64,000 nt of DNA from Sphingobacteriaceae bacterium (GTDB lineage Bacteria; Bacteroidota; Bacteroidia; Sphingobacteriales; Sphingobacteriaceae): contig CANHRG010000002.1 in NCBI GenBank assembly GCA_947463785.1, forward strand, positions 62,001 to 126,000, read 5' to 3'. Below the pieces are notes generated by a model that worked only from the letters and a program-made list of their open reading frames with translations, was not told the origin of the DNA and did no database searches. Positions 8,498 through 18,000 of the stretch are shown in pieces. Each line of letters opens with the position of its first letter. The first letter of the stretch is position 1. The translations under genes were made by a program, and so were the position numbers.

Positions 8498-9301
8498 ATG
8501 AATTTAGCTGATTTATGTTCTAGACTTATCCCAATAGCTAAAGAGGCAGGTTCATTTATCCGCCAAGAAAGCTTAACCTTTACTCATCATCAGATAGAAT
8601 ACAAAGGGCTTAACGATCTGGTTTCTTACGTAGATAAAACGGCCGAAAAGCAATTGGTAGAGGCACTTTCAATACTATTGCCTGAAGCTGGTTTCATTAC
8701 CGAAGAAAAAACCAATCAGACTATTGGCGAAGTCTTCCACTGGATTATTGATCCATTGGATGGTACCACCAATTTTATTCACGGAATACCAACCTATTCA
8801 ATCAGTATCGCTTTACAGCAAAATGATGAGCTGGTTTTAGGTTTAGTTTACGAAGTAAATCGGGATGAATGTTTTTACGCCTGGAAAGGCGGTGGGGCTT
8901 GGTTAAATGGAGAGCGAATTTACGTTTCTAAAGCGCCTAAATTGGAAAACACTTTATTAGCAACCGGATTTCCATATTACGATTTCAAGAAAAAAGAACC
9001 TTATTTGAAGGTTTTCCAGGAAATGATGGAGAAATGCCACGGACTGCGTCGCATTGGCTCTGCCGCAGTCGACTTGGCTTATGTGGCCTGTGGTCGATTT
9101 GATGGTTATTTCGAATACAATTTGAATGCTTGGGACATTGCTGGAGGAGCGGTATTGGTTAAAGAAGCTGGGGGTGATTTGTTTAACTTTTCCGGTGGCG
9201 ATGAAGTCATTCGTAGCCGGGAAGTAGTAGCCACAAACGGCTTGATTTCTAAAGAAATGTTAAGTATAATTACCAATCATTTTAAATCCGTTCACGTATG
9301 A
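8498..9301 (+). CDS. Inositol monophosphatase family protein (SuhB/CysQ type)
   Basis: Mg-dependent phosphatase fold. Metal ligands are E70, D85 and D88, with the motif DPLDGTTNF at 85-93 and the second signature WDIAGG near the C-terminus. Length 267 aa is typical. Family members act on inositol-1-phosphate, on 3'-phosphoadenosine-5'-phosphate or on other small phosphates; the substrate is not decided by the sequence. Its stop overlaps the start of the following haem-binding gene by four bases (ATGA), implying translational coupling. Confidence 0.88.
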   Translation: MNLADLCSRLIPIAKEAGSFIRQESLTFTHHQIEYKGLNDLVSYVDKTAEKQLVEALSILLPEAGFITEEKTNQTIGEVFHWIIDPLDGTTNFIHGIPTYSISIALQQNDELVLGLVYEVNRDECFYAWKGGGAWLNGERIYVSKAPKLENTLLATGFPYYDFKKKEPYLKVFQEMMEKCHGLRRIGSAAVDLAYVACGRFDGYFEYNLNAWDIAGGAVLVKEAGGDLFNFSGGDEVIRSREVVATNGLISKEMLSIITNHFKSVHV

Positions 9302-9777
9302 AATTTATCAATAAAATCCTCTTAGCTGTTTTAGCGGTATTGGTCATTATTCAATTCATCCAGCCCGAAAAAAATGTGAATCCTGGCCCTCAGCCTAACG
9401 CTATTTTTGAACACTATCCGGCATCAGATCAAGTACAGGCCATAGTAAAAAAAGCCTGTTTCGATTGTCATTCTAACAATACCAATTATCCCTGGTATGC
9501 CAATGTACAGCCAATAGCCTGGTGGATTAATGACCATGTTGAGGACGGTAAACGTCACTTGAATTTTTCAGAATTTGCAACGTATAAGCCGAAAAAGGCT
9601 AACCATAAACTTGAAGAAACTTTTGAGCAGGTAGAACAGCATGAAATGCCACTAGAATCTTACACTTGGATACATAGTGAAGCACGCTTAACAGCAGAAG
9701 AACAAAAACTATTGATTGATTGGGCTAAAAGTACCAGAGCGAGTATTCCGGTACCAGAAACAAGCGAAGAGCATTAA
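9298..9777 (+). CDS. Membrane-anchored haem-binding domain protein
   Basis: A 159-aa protein with one N-terminal membrane segment (about residues 5-22). It is followed by a periplasmic domain carrying a c-type haem motif, C54-F-D-C57-H58. The surrounding SNNTNYPWYANVQPIAWW is typical of the Bacteroidota haem-binding domain family often annotated PF14376. A conserved Met late in the domain (HEMPLESY) could be the distal haem ligand. Probably a small electron carrier or haem sensor; its partner is unknown. Confidence 0.85.
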   Translation: MKFINKILLAVLAVLVIIQFIQPEKNVNPGPQPNAIFEHYPASDQVQAIVKKACFDCHSNNTNYPWYANVQPIAWWINDHVEDGKRHLNFSEFATYKPKKANHKLEETFEQVEQHEMPLESYTWIHSEARLTAEEQKLLIDWAKSTRASIPVPETSEEH

Positions 9778-9780
9778 TTA

Positions 9781-9812
9781 AAAAGCCCTGCCAGATTTGG
9801 CAGGGCTTTTTT
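9781..9812. terminator. Bidirectional terminator
   Basis: A perfect 13-bp stem (AAAAGCCCTGCCA with TGGCAGGGCTTTT) around a GATT loop. It serves the haem-binding gene on the plus strand and the NifU-family gene on the minus strand. Confidence 0.92.
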
Positions 9813-9815
9813 GAT

Positions 9816-10373
9816 TTATAAAGCTTCCGAAACAACTTCCGTTACTTCCGGAACCATGCGTTTAAGCAGATTTTCGATACCTGCTTTCAGCGTAATGGTG
9901 GAAGAGGGACAACCGCTGCAAGCTCCGCGTAACTCAACGGTTACTACGCCTTCATTAAATGAACGGTAAGCAATTGCTCCACCATCCTGCTCCACAGCCG
10001 GACGAACGTAATCGTATAAAACTTGTTGAATTTTCTTTTCTACTTCTGTGCCTTCAAAAGCAAGTTCTTCGTCGGCCTTTTCCTGAATTTTAATTTCAGA
10101 TTCAACTGCACCTTTCACAAATTCCTTCAAAATGGGTTCAATATCGGCCCAGTCTGCATCTTCGGTTTTGGTAATGGTTACAAAATTGCTGGCAAAGAAA
10201 ACACCGTTTACAAAATTGAATTTGAATAATTCTTTTGCAAATGGAGAGCTCTCAGCACTCTCTTTTGTGGCAAAATCAACACTTCCGTTTACCAACAACT
10301 TGTTCACCAAGAACTTCATCGTTGCCGGATTTGGTGTACTTTCTGTAAATACGTTTATAGTGGATGTACTCAT
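9816..10373 (-). CDS. Nfu-type iron-sulfur cluster carrier
   Basis: Predicted Fe-S cluster scaffold or carrier. The first half (about residues 8-95) is an Nfu N-terminal domain beginning VFTESTPNPATMKFL. The C-terminal NifU-like domain (about 112-182) holds the cluster-ligating CSGC motif, C152 and C155. The two domains are joined by an acidic helical linker. Length 185 aa is normal for this architecture. It is followed by a shared terminator and preceded by a TAATTTTG box. Confidence 0.93.
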   Translation of the reverse strand: MSTSTINVFTESTPNPATMKFLVNKLLVNGSVDFATKESAESSPFAKELFKFNFVNGVFFASNFVTITKTEDADWADIEPILKEFVKGAVESEIKIQEKADEELAFEGTEVEKKIQQVLYDYVRPAVEQDGGAIAYRSFNEGVVTVELRGACSGCPSSTITLKAGIENLLKRMVPEVTEVVSEAL

Positions 10374-10389
10374 AGCTGTAATTAGATTG

Positions 10390-10397
10390 CAAAATTA
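10390..10397 (-). promoter_or_regulatory. -7 box of the nfu-type gene
   Basis: Reads TAATTTTG on the minus strand, 16 bases before the start codon at 10373. No good -33 TTG was found. Confidence 0.45.
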
Positions 10398-10457
10398 GCC
10401 ATTTTAATTGGCTAAGTACCTTATCCGTAATTTATGACAAGCTGTTGACCTCGGCGA

Positions 10458-11801
10458 TTAGATCCCGGTATAATTCTGTGGGGTAATTCTCTTGATTTCT
10501 TCTTTTACAGAATCGGATACGTCCAGTTTAGAAACAAATTCAGCAATGGTTGTTGCCGTAACTTTCTGGTTAGTTCGGGTTAATTCCTTCAGCGCTTCGT
10601 ATGGATTAGGGTAGCCTTCTCTACGAAGAATGGTTTGAATGGCTTCCGCCACTACAGCCCAATTATCCTCCAGATCTTGGTTAATGGCATCGGTGTTCAG
10701 TAGCAGTTTATTTAAGCCTTTCAAACTTGATTTAATTCCGATGAGGGTATGCGCTAGTGGAACGCCAATGTTACGTAGCACGGTTGAATCAGTCAGGTCA
10801 CGCTGTAAACGTGAAATGGGAAGTTTAGCTGAAAGGTGTTCAAGTATCGCGTTAGCCAAGCCTAAATTACCTTCGGAGTTTTCAAAATCGATGGGGTTTA
10901 CCTTATGCGGCATTGCCGATGAACCCACTTCTCCGGCTTTAATTTGCTGTTTGAAGTAGTTCATGGAGATGTAAGACCAAAAATCGCGGTTTAAATCTAT
11001 TAGGATTGTATTGATACGTTTAAGGGCATCGCATTGTGCTGCAAAATGATCGTAATGTTCAATCTGCGTGGTGTACTGAGAGCGGGTAAGGCCTAATTGC
11101 TCATTCACAAATTTGTTTGCAAATGCTACCCAATTGGTTGTAGGATAGGCTGCATGGTGAGCATTGAAATTGCCGGTGGCTCCTCCAAATTTAGCTCCCG
11201 ATGGTACTGATTTTAATTGGTTTAACTGAGTTTCTAGCCGTTCAATAAAAACGTTTATTTCCTTACCTAATCGGGTAGGTGAGGCAGCTTGTCCGTGTGT
11301 ACGAGCCAACATGGGAACTTTTTCCCATTCTTGCGCCAAGGTTTTCAGTTTCTGGATTAATTCTTCTAGCGAAGGATAATAAACCTCTACCAAGGCCTGC
11401 TTAAATGAATAGGGAATAGCTGTATTGTTAATATCCTGAGAAGTTAAACCAAAATGGATAAACTCTTTATAGTCACTCAATGCTAATTTGTCGAATGCAG
11501 CTTTGATAAAATATTCAACCGCTTTTACATCGTGATTGGTAGTTTTCTCAATAGATTTTAACTCCTGTGCATCAGCCTCACTGAATTGCTGATACAGTTT
11601 TCTCAACTCGGTAAACTTCGCTTTTGGGAATTGTTCAAGCTGTGGCAAAGGCAATTCTGCCAATGCAATAAAATACTCAATCTCTACTAAAACGCGGTAT
11701 TTAATTAATGCAGCTTCAGAAAAATAGGCCGATAAATCTGCTGTTTGTTGATGGTAGCGTCCGTCTACTGGTGAAATAGCACTTAAAGGGGATAAAGTCA
11801 T
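10458..11801 (-). CDS. purB: Adenylosuccinate lyase
   Basis: Catalyses two steps of purine synthesis: SAICAR to AICAR plus fumarate, and adenylosuccinate to AMP plus fumarate. The fumarase/aspartase superfamily signature is clear as SSAMPHKVNPIDFENSEGN. The substrate-binding segments HFGLTSQDINNTA and ARTHGQAASPT are also visible. Length 447 aa is near that of the E. coli-type enzyme. Other purine genes, purE and purK, lie about 10 kb away. Confidence 0.96.
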   Translation of the reverse strand: MTLSPLSAISPVDGRYHQQTADLSAYFSEAALIKYRVLVEIEYFIALAELPLPQLEQFPKAKFTELRKLYQQFSEADAQELKSIEKTTNHDVKAVEYFIKAAFDKLALSDYKEFIHFGLTSQDINNTAIPYSFKQALVEVYYPSLEELIQKLKTLAQEWEKVPMLARTHGQAASPTRLGKEINVFIERLETQLNQLKSVPSGAKFGGATGNFNAHHAAYPTTNWVAFANKFVNEQLGLTRSQYTTQIEHYDHFAAQCDALKRINTILIDLNRDFWSYISMNYFKQQIKAGEVGSSAMPHKVNPIDFENSEGNLGLANAILEHLSAKLPISRLQRDLTDSTVLRNIGVPLAHTLIGIKSSLKGLNKLLLNTDAINQDLEDNWAVVAEAIQTILRREGYPNPYEALKELTRTNQKVTATTIAEFVSKLDVSDSVKEEIKRITPQNYTGI

Positions 11802-11817
11802 GAAAATCAGCTTTGTG

Positions 11818-11847
11818 CAAATTTAACTCATTTTAGCACTAATTCAC
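11818..11847 (-). promoter_or_regulatory. Promoter of purB
   Basis: On the minus strand, GTG (for TTG) is followed by a 19-base spacer and an exact TAAATTTG box at 11825-11818, 16 bases before the purB ATG at 11801. Confidence 0.6.
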
Positions 11848-11955
11848 AGGTCATTTTATAGAAAATAATTTAATTCTTAATTAGTAAAATCTAAAAATAG
11901 TTATTTTTGTGATGAAATTGTTAACAATTACATGACAATTTCTTCATCAGGAAAC

Positions 11956-11986
11956 TTTGGAATTGAAAATAGTTTCCATAGTTTTG
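11956..11986 (+). promoter_or_regulatory. Promoter of the TetR-RND efflux operon
   Basis: TTTG at 11956-11959, a 19-base spacer and TAGTTTTG at 11979-11986 match the consensus exactly. This places the transcription start near 11993, downstream of the possible TTG start at 11957, and so decides for GTG 12008. A second, weaker box (TATTTTTG, 11902-11909) lies upstream. Confidence 0.75.
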
Positions 11987-12007
11987 CGTTCAATTACCAA
12001 TCTAAAG

Positions 12008-12613
12008 GTGGAACCACAAGCTTTCATATTGCAACAGGCTGATTTACTTTTCAGTCAGTATGGTATCAAAAGTATCACCATGGATGATATTGCCAAGCAT
12101 TTAGGCATGTCTAAAAAAACGATTTATCAGCATTTTGAAGATAAAAATGAACTAGTGCTGAAATTGATGCAATCGAAGTTGGAGGATCAGACCTGTGTGA
12201 TTAACGATTGTTGTGAACGAGCAGATAACGCTATTCACGAACTTTTTTTTGGTATCACTCACTTGATCGAGATGCTTTCGCGAACAAATCCGACGATGTT
12301 TTACGATTTGCAAAAGTTCTATCCTGAAGCATGGGCTTATTTCAATGCCTTTAGAGAGCAGGTTATTCTGCAAAAGATCAGAGAGAATTTAGAACGAGGA
12401 ATAAAAGAAGGACTTTACCGTTCAGATGTTAATATTGAAATAGTGAGTAGGATGAGAGCCGAGCAAATTTTGATCTCATTCAATCCGCACATTTTCCCCA
12501 GTCACCTCTTTAGCATGTCGGAAGTTTCGAGAGAAATGACCCTTCATTTTATCTATGGAATTACGACTGAAAAAGGCTATGAGTTGACAAAAAGTTACGT
12601 CCTCGAACATTGA
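12008..12613 (+). CDS. TetR/AcrR-family transcriptional regulator
   Basis: DNA-binding regulator, probably a repressor of the efflux genes that follow. The N-terminal helix-turn-helix is classical: about 45 residues ending MSKKTIYQHFEDKNELV. The C-terminal ligand-binding part is all-helical. I take GTG at 12008 (201 aa), because a consensus promoter occupies 11956-11986 and upstream starts would lie inside it. The gene is 13 bases ahead of the TolC-family gene, giving a regulator-outer membrane-adaptor-pump order. The ligand is unknown. Confidence 0.85.
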   Translation: MEPQAFILQQADLLFSQYGIKSITMDDIAKHLGMSKKTIYQHFEDKNELVLKLMQSKLEDQTCVINDCCERADNAIHELFFGITHLIEMLSRTNPTMFYDLQKFYPEAWAYFNAFREQVILQKIRENLERGIKEGLYRSDVNIEIVSRMRAEQILISFNPHIFPSHLFSMSEVSREMTLHFIYGITTEKGYELTKSYVLEH

Positions 12614-12626
12614 ATTTTATTAGAAC

Positions 12627-13964
12627 ATGAGATATACATTACTTTCATTAATTGCCCTATTAACCATAGGAGCAAATCGGGTATCGGCTCAACAGCTAAG
12701 TACCTATCAATTTAGTTTGCAAGATGCCATTGAGTATGCTCTAAAGCATCAATCAGGGGTATTGAATGCAGAGTTGGATGTTCAAATGGCTAAAAACAAG
12801 GTCAGAGAAACAACTGCTATGGGGTTACCCCAGGTAAACACTACGTTTAATTTCCAAGATTTCTTAAAAGTACCTACCAGTTTAATTCCGGGAGAGTTTT
12901 TTGGAGAGCCAGCGGGCACTTTTATTCCTGTTCAATTTGGAGTTAAGTACCAGTCTTCTGCCGGAGTAGAAGTTTCTCAGTTGATTTTTGATGGATCTTA
13001 TCTAGTAGGCTTACAAGCAGCTAAAACCTTTAAAGAGCTTTCCGTTCGTAACAGTAAACGCACACAAATTGAAACTACTGTTGCGGTTACCAAAGCCTAT
13101 TACTCCGTTTTGGTGAGTAATGAGCAGTTGAACTTGCTCGATGCTAATCTTAGCCGATTAAAGAAATCTTTATTTGATACAGAGGCGTATTACAAAAATG
13201 GTTTTGTTGAAAAGGTGGATGTGGATCGTTTGCGGGTATTGACCAATAATTTAGAAACAGAACGCCAGAATGTTCTTCGTTTATTGGAGTTAAATACCCA
13301 ATTGCTCAAGTTTCAGATGGGCATGCCTATAGAGGCAAACCTGAATACAACAGATACGATCCAACAATTTACCGTGGATAAGGAAATGTCTGAAATCGAT
13401 TCTGCAGCCTACACCAAACGCATTGAGTATAGTTTGTTGGAAACGCAAAAAAAGCTTAATCAGTTGGATTTGAAGCGCTATAAAAGTCAGTTTTTGCCTT
13501 CAATTGCGGCCTTCGGTGCATTTTCAAGAAGTTACCAAAACAACAGCTTTTCCAATTTATACGATACAAGTTTCCCTACTCAATTGGTGGGCTTGCGTTT
13601 AAGCCTTCCCATTTTTACCAGTGGCCAGCGTATCTATCGCATCAAAAATGCACAGATTGAGGTGTTCAAATCGGAGAATAACCTCGAAAATCTGAAAAAC
13701 GGAATCAGCCTAGAAATCGCTCAAGCTAAAACCAATTACCTCAATGGGCTTAATTCTTTGGAAAGCCAAAAGCGCAACATGGAGCTATCGCAAGAAATTC
13801 TACGGGTTTCACGTGTGAAATACGAACAAGGGGTAGGCTCCAGTTTGGAGGTTACTTCAGCAGAAACATCACTAAAAGAATCGCAAAATAACTACATCAA
13901 GGCTTTATACGATTTGCTCATCAATAAAGTAAATCTGGACAGAGCCTTAGGTAAAATCAATTAA
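12627..13964 (+). CDS. TolC-family outer-membrane efflux protein
   Basis: Outer-membrane channel of a tripartite efflux system. The signal peptide ends near residue 21 (ANRVSAQ). Two repeats rich in coiled-coil helix (about 30-230 and 240-440) correspond to the OEP domains, each ending in a typical alternating strand-helix pattern. The motif GVGSSLEVTSAETSLKESQ near the C-terminus is common in this family. Length 445 aa is usual. It is co-transcribed with the adaptor 24 bases downstream. Confidence 0.9.
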   Translation: MRYTLLSLIALLTIGANRVSAQQLSTYQFSLQDAIEYALKHQSGVLNAELDVQMAKNKVRETTAMGLPQVNTTFNFQDFLKVPTSLIPGEFFGEPAGTFIPVQFGVKYQSSAGVEVSQLIFDGSYLVGLQAAKTFKELSVRNSKRTQIETTVAVTKAYYSVLVSNEQLNLLDANLSRLKKSLFDTEAYYKNGFVEKVDVDRLRVLTNNLETERQNVLRLLELNTQLLKFQMGMPIEANLNTTDTIQQFTVDKEMSEIDSAAYTKRIEYSLLETQKKLNQLDLKRYKSQFLPSIAAFGAFSRSYQNNSFSNLYDTSFPTQLVGLRLSLPIFTSGQRIYRIKNAQIEVFKSENNLENLKNGISLEIAQAKTNYLNGLNSLESQKRNMELSQEILRVSRVKYEQGVGSSLEVTSAETSLKESQNNYIKALYDLLINKVNLDRALGKIN

Positions 13965-13988
13965 AAAACACCTTATCACAATAAAAAA

Positions 13989-15080
13989 ATGAAAAAATTA
14001 CTTTACATCAGCCTTGCACTTATCTTATCAGCCTGCGGATCTAATTCATCCGACAAGGCTACTGAATTAGCCAAATTAAAAAAGGAAAGAGCAGCTCTAG
14101 ATCAGCAAATTGCCAAGTTAGAAACCGAAATTGGTGCTAAAAATGCAGTAGCCAATACTAAAAATGTGAATGGTGTTGAGTTGAAGGAGGAAGTGTTCCA
14201 GAATTATCTGGAAATTCAGGGTAAAATAGATGCGGATCAAAATGTTCAGGTTAGTCCGGAGGCACAAGGAATTGTAACCGCTGTTTTGGTTAAAGCCGGG
14301 CAGAATGTACAAAAAGGACAAACTATTGCCCAAATCGATGATCAAATTTTACGTGAAAGCATTTCTGAATTGCAAACTCAGTTAGAGTTGGCCAACACCG
14401 TTTTTCAACGTCAGAAAAATTTGTGGGATCAGAAAATCGGAACCGAAATACAATACCTGAATGCCAAAACGCAAAGAGATGCACTAACCCGCCGTATGGC
14501 CGCATTAAAATCACAAGCAGCTTTATACCGCATTAAAGCGCCTATCAGCGGAACCGTTGATCAACTAGATATTAAAGTCGGTCAGGCTGTAATGCCGGGT
14601 ATGCCGGGCATTCGGGTGGTAAACTCTTCCAATTTAAAAGTCAAAGCCCTGGTTGCAGAATCTTATTCAGGAAAAGTAAATCAAGGGGATGAGGTATTGG
14701 TCATTCTGCCAGACTTACAGGATACGCTAAAATCGCGTTTGTCTTTTGCCTCTAAAACTATCGATGCTAGCTCTAGAAGTTTTGGCGTGGAAGTTAAGTT
14801 GCCAACTAACAAAACCTACCGCCAGAACATGGTGGCCGTATTGAAAATTGTGGATTATGAGAATAAAAATGCCATTACTGTTCCGGTTAATGCAATCCAA
14901 AAATCTGAAAGAGGAGATTACGTGTACATTTCGGTTCAAAATAAGGCTAAAAGAACTCTGGTAAAACCAGGAAAGACTTCTGGAGGAAAAACGGAAATTC
15001 TTAGTGGATTAAAAGCTGGAGATAAATTAATTACAACCGGATTAGCCGAGTTAAACGACGGTGTTTTAGTTAAATTTTAA
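13989..15080 (+). CDS. RND efflux periplasmic adaptor (membrane fusion lipoprotein)
   Basis: Links the inner-membrane pump to the TolC-type channel. The N-terminus is a lipoprotein signal with lipobox LSAC (Cys16), so the protein is lipid-anchored. A coiled coil begins directly after it (residues 25-50). A biotinyl-lipoyl half-motif (GIVTAVLVKAGQNVQKGQTIAQID), a second helical hairpin, the other half (YRIKAPISGTVDQLDIKVGQAV) and beta-barrel domains follow. This is the HlyD/AcrA order. Length 363 aa is normal. Confidence 0.92.
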   Translation: MKKLLYISLALILSACGSNSSDKATELAKLKKERAALDQQIAKLETEIGAKNAVANTKNVNGVELKEEVFQNYLEIQGKIDADQNVQVSPEAQGIVTAVLVKAGQNVQKGQTIAQIDDQILRESISELQTQLELANTVFQRQKNLWDQKIGTEIQYLNAKTQRDALTRRMAALKSQAALYRIKAPISGTVDQLDIKVGQAVMPGMPGIRVVNSSNLKVKALVAESYSGKVNQGDEVLVILPDLQDTLKSRLSFASKTIDASSRSFGVEVKLPTNKTYRQNMVAVLKIVDYENKNAITVPVNAIQKSERGDYVYISVQNKAKRTLVKPGKTSGGKTEILSGLKAGDKLITTGLAELNDGVLVKF

Positions 15081-15099
15081 TGATTAGCTAAGCAAACAG

Positions 15100-18000
15100 A
15101 TGAAAGATATTAACAAAGAATTTAAGCCATCAAGCTGGTCTATAGATAATAAAACGGCCATTTATGTGCTCACCTTTATTTTGGTGATCATGGGCTATTC
15201 GGCATATCAAAACTTGCCTAAAGAGAATTTTCCGGAGGTTATTATTCCTAAAATTTTCGTTCAAACCATATATCCGGGTACGTCTCCAGAGAATATGGAG
15301 AACTTGGTGACCAAGCAGTTGGAAAAACAGCTAAAATCAACGCCTGGGCTTAAAAAAATCACTTCAAACTCTTACCAGGATGTTTCGGTAATCACGGCAG
15401 AATTTAATACCAATGTGGATATTAAGGATGCCAAACAACGGGTTAAGGATGCTGTGGATAAGGCTCGTCAGGATTTGCCAAACGATTTGCCAAAAGATCC
15501 TAATGTAATGGATATCAATTTGGCAGACTTGCCAATTATGTATGTAAATCTTTCTGGCGATTACGATCTGAAAAAGTTGAAAGAATACGCTGAAAGCTTA
15601 AAAGACCAGATCGAAGCCTTAAAAGAGATTTCAGGAGTGGATATTGTTGGTGCGCTTGACCCTGAAATTCAAATCAATGCCGATTTGAATAAAATGGCAG
15701 CAGCTCAGGTGTCTTTTCGTGACATCGAGTCTTCCGTGGGTTATGAAAATTTAACCATCTCTGGAGGAACCGTTAAAATGGATGGCATGCGCCGGACGCT
15801 TAACGTAAAGAAAGAATTCAAAAGTGCCGATGAAATAGCCAACCTTATTATCAAAACACCAAGTGGAGCTTCGGTTTATTTAAAAGATATTGCAGAAGTA
15901 AAGGATGCATTCAAAGAGCAGGAAAGTTATGCCCGTTTGTACGGTAAAAACGTAATTACCCTTAATGTTAAAAAACGTAGTGGTGAAAACCTGATCGAGG
16001 CTTCTGATAAAATCAATAGCCTGATTGCAGATATGCAGAAAAACAGTTTGCCTAAAAATCTCAACATCACCATTACCGGAGATCAGTCAGACCAAACACG
16101 AGTTACACTGCACGATTTGATCAATACCATCATTATTGGATTCGTATTGGTGACCTTAATTCTGATGTTTTTCATGGGCGTAACGAATGCACTTTTCGTA
16201 GCGGCTTCGGTTCCACTTTCCATGTTTGTGGCCTTCTTGGCCATGCCTGCTTTAGGCGGAGCTTTAGGTTTTAGCTTTACCATGAACATGATTGTATTGT
16301 TCTCCTTCCTGCTAGGTTTGGGTATTGTGGTAGATGATGCGATTGTAGTGATTGAAAATACCCACCGTATTTTTGATAATGGCAAAGTGCCTATTGTAAA
16401 GGCGGCGAAAATGGCAGCTGGAGAAGTTTTCTTACCGGTGCTTTCCGGAACCCTAACTACACTTGCACCATTCGTGCCTTTGTTGTTTTGGCCGGGAGTA
16501 ATTGGTGAGTTCATGTTCTTTTTACCAGTTACCCTCATCATTACATTATTGGCTTCCTTATTGGTAGCCTACATCATCAACCCGGTTTTTGCGGTTGATT
16601 TTATGAAACCACACGAAGAAGATCATCAACCTACTTTCGATCAGAAAGTTAAACGCACACTTTATGTATTCGCTGGTTTAGCAGTATTATCTTATCTGTG
16701 GAGTTTTGGCTTGGGTAATTTTGTAGTTTTTCTGGCACTGCTTTATCTGTTAAATCACTTTTACTTAACGAAAGCCGTAAGCAATTTTCAACAAAATACC
16801 TGGCCTCGTTTCCAAGAGAAATACGTTAAGTTATTGGAATGGGCAGTAGAACGTCCAAAGAAGATGCTTTTGGGAACAGTTGGGTTATTAGTTTTCTCCA
16901 TCGTTTTGATGGGGATAATTCCTCCAAAAATCGTATTCTTCCCAACCAGCGATCCCAATTTTGTGTATGTATATGTAAATATGCCGGTTGGAACGGATCA
17001 GGCCTATACCAATGAAGTGGTTAAAGATGTAGAGGGGCGGGTAACCAAAGTGGTTGGTAAAGATAATCCGATTGTTTCTTCCATCATTTCCAACGTTACT
17101 GTTGGTGTTACAGATCCACAAGATGAAGATCAGGGGAATTACCCTAACCGCGGAAAGGTGACCGTAGCATTTGTAGAATTCGGAAAACGCGATGGAGAAA
17201 GTACATCCATTTACTTGGATAAAATTCGCGACTCTGTTAAGGGTATTCCGGGTGCAGAAATAACAGTTGCACAGGAAAAAAACGGCCCACCAACTGCTAA
17301 GCCAATTTCAATTGAAATAACTGGAGATGATCTAGATAAATTGGTTGCAACTTCCGAGCAACTTAAGAAATATCTAGATGCCAAGCAGATTGCCGGGGTT
17401 GAGGAGTTGAAATCAGACTTCCAAAACAATAAGCCTGAAATTATTTTTGACATTGATCGTGAGCGTGCTAACCGTGAAGGAATATCAAGCGGACAAATTG
17501 GTATGGATCTGCGTACCGCTATTTACGGTAAAGAAGTTTCTAAATTCCGCGATCTGAACGACGATTATCCCATAAATCTTCGTTCAAGGGAAGAACAACG
17601 CAATAATCTGGATGCGCTTAGAAACATGAAGGTTACCTATCGTGATATGGCCATGGGAGGGATGATTCGCCAGGTTCCATTGGCTTCTTTTGCCAATGTA
17701 GAATACGTAAATACCTATGGTAGCGTTAAGCGTAAGCAGCAAAAACGTATCATTATTCTTTCTTCAAATGTATTGGGCGATTACAATCCGAATGAAGTTG
17801 TGGCTGCAGTACAAGAGGAATTGAATCAGTTTAATGGCCCCGACGGAGTAGACATTAGAATGGCTGGTGAGCAAGAAGAGCAGAAAGAAACAGCTGCATT
17901 TTTAGGAAGTGCCTTATTGATCTCTCTAGGTTTAATCTTGATCATTTTGGTTGCACAGTTTAACTCCATTTCGAAACCAATCATCATTCTATCCGAAATC

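Noticed and set aside
11957-12007. Longer TetR gene starting at TTG 11957
   Set aside because: The codon lies inside a consensus promoter; family alignment supports a start near GTG 12008.
16083-16541. Long antisense open frame inside the RND pump gene
   Set aside because: It is opposite a strongly conserved coding region, Lys/Thr/Pro-rich without motifs, and has no promoter or partner gene.
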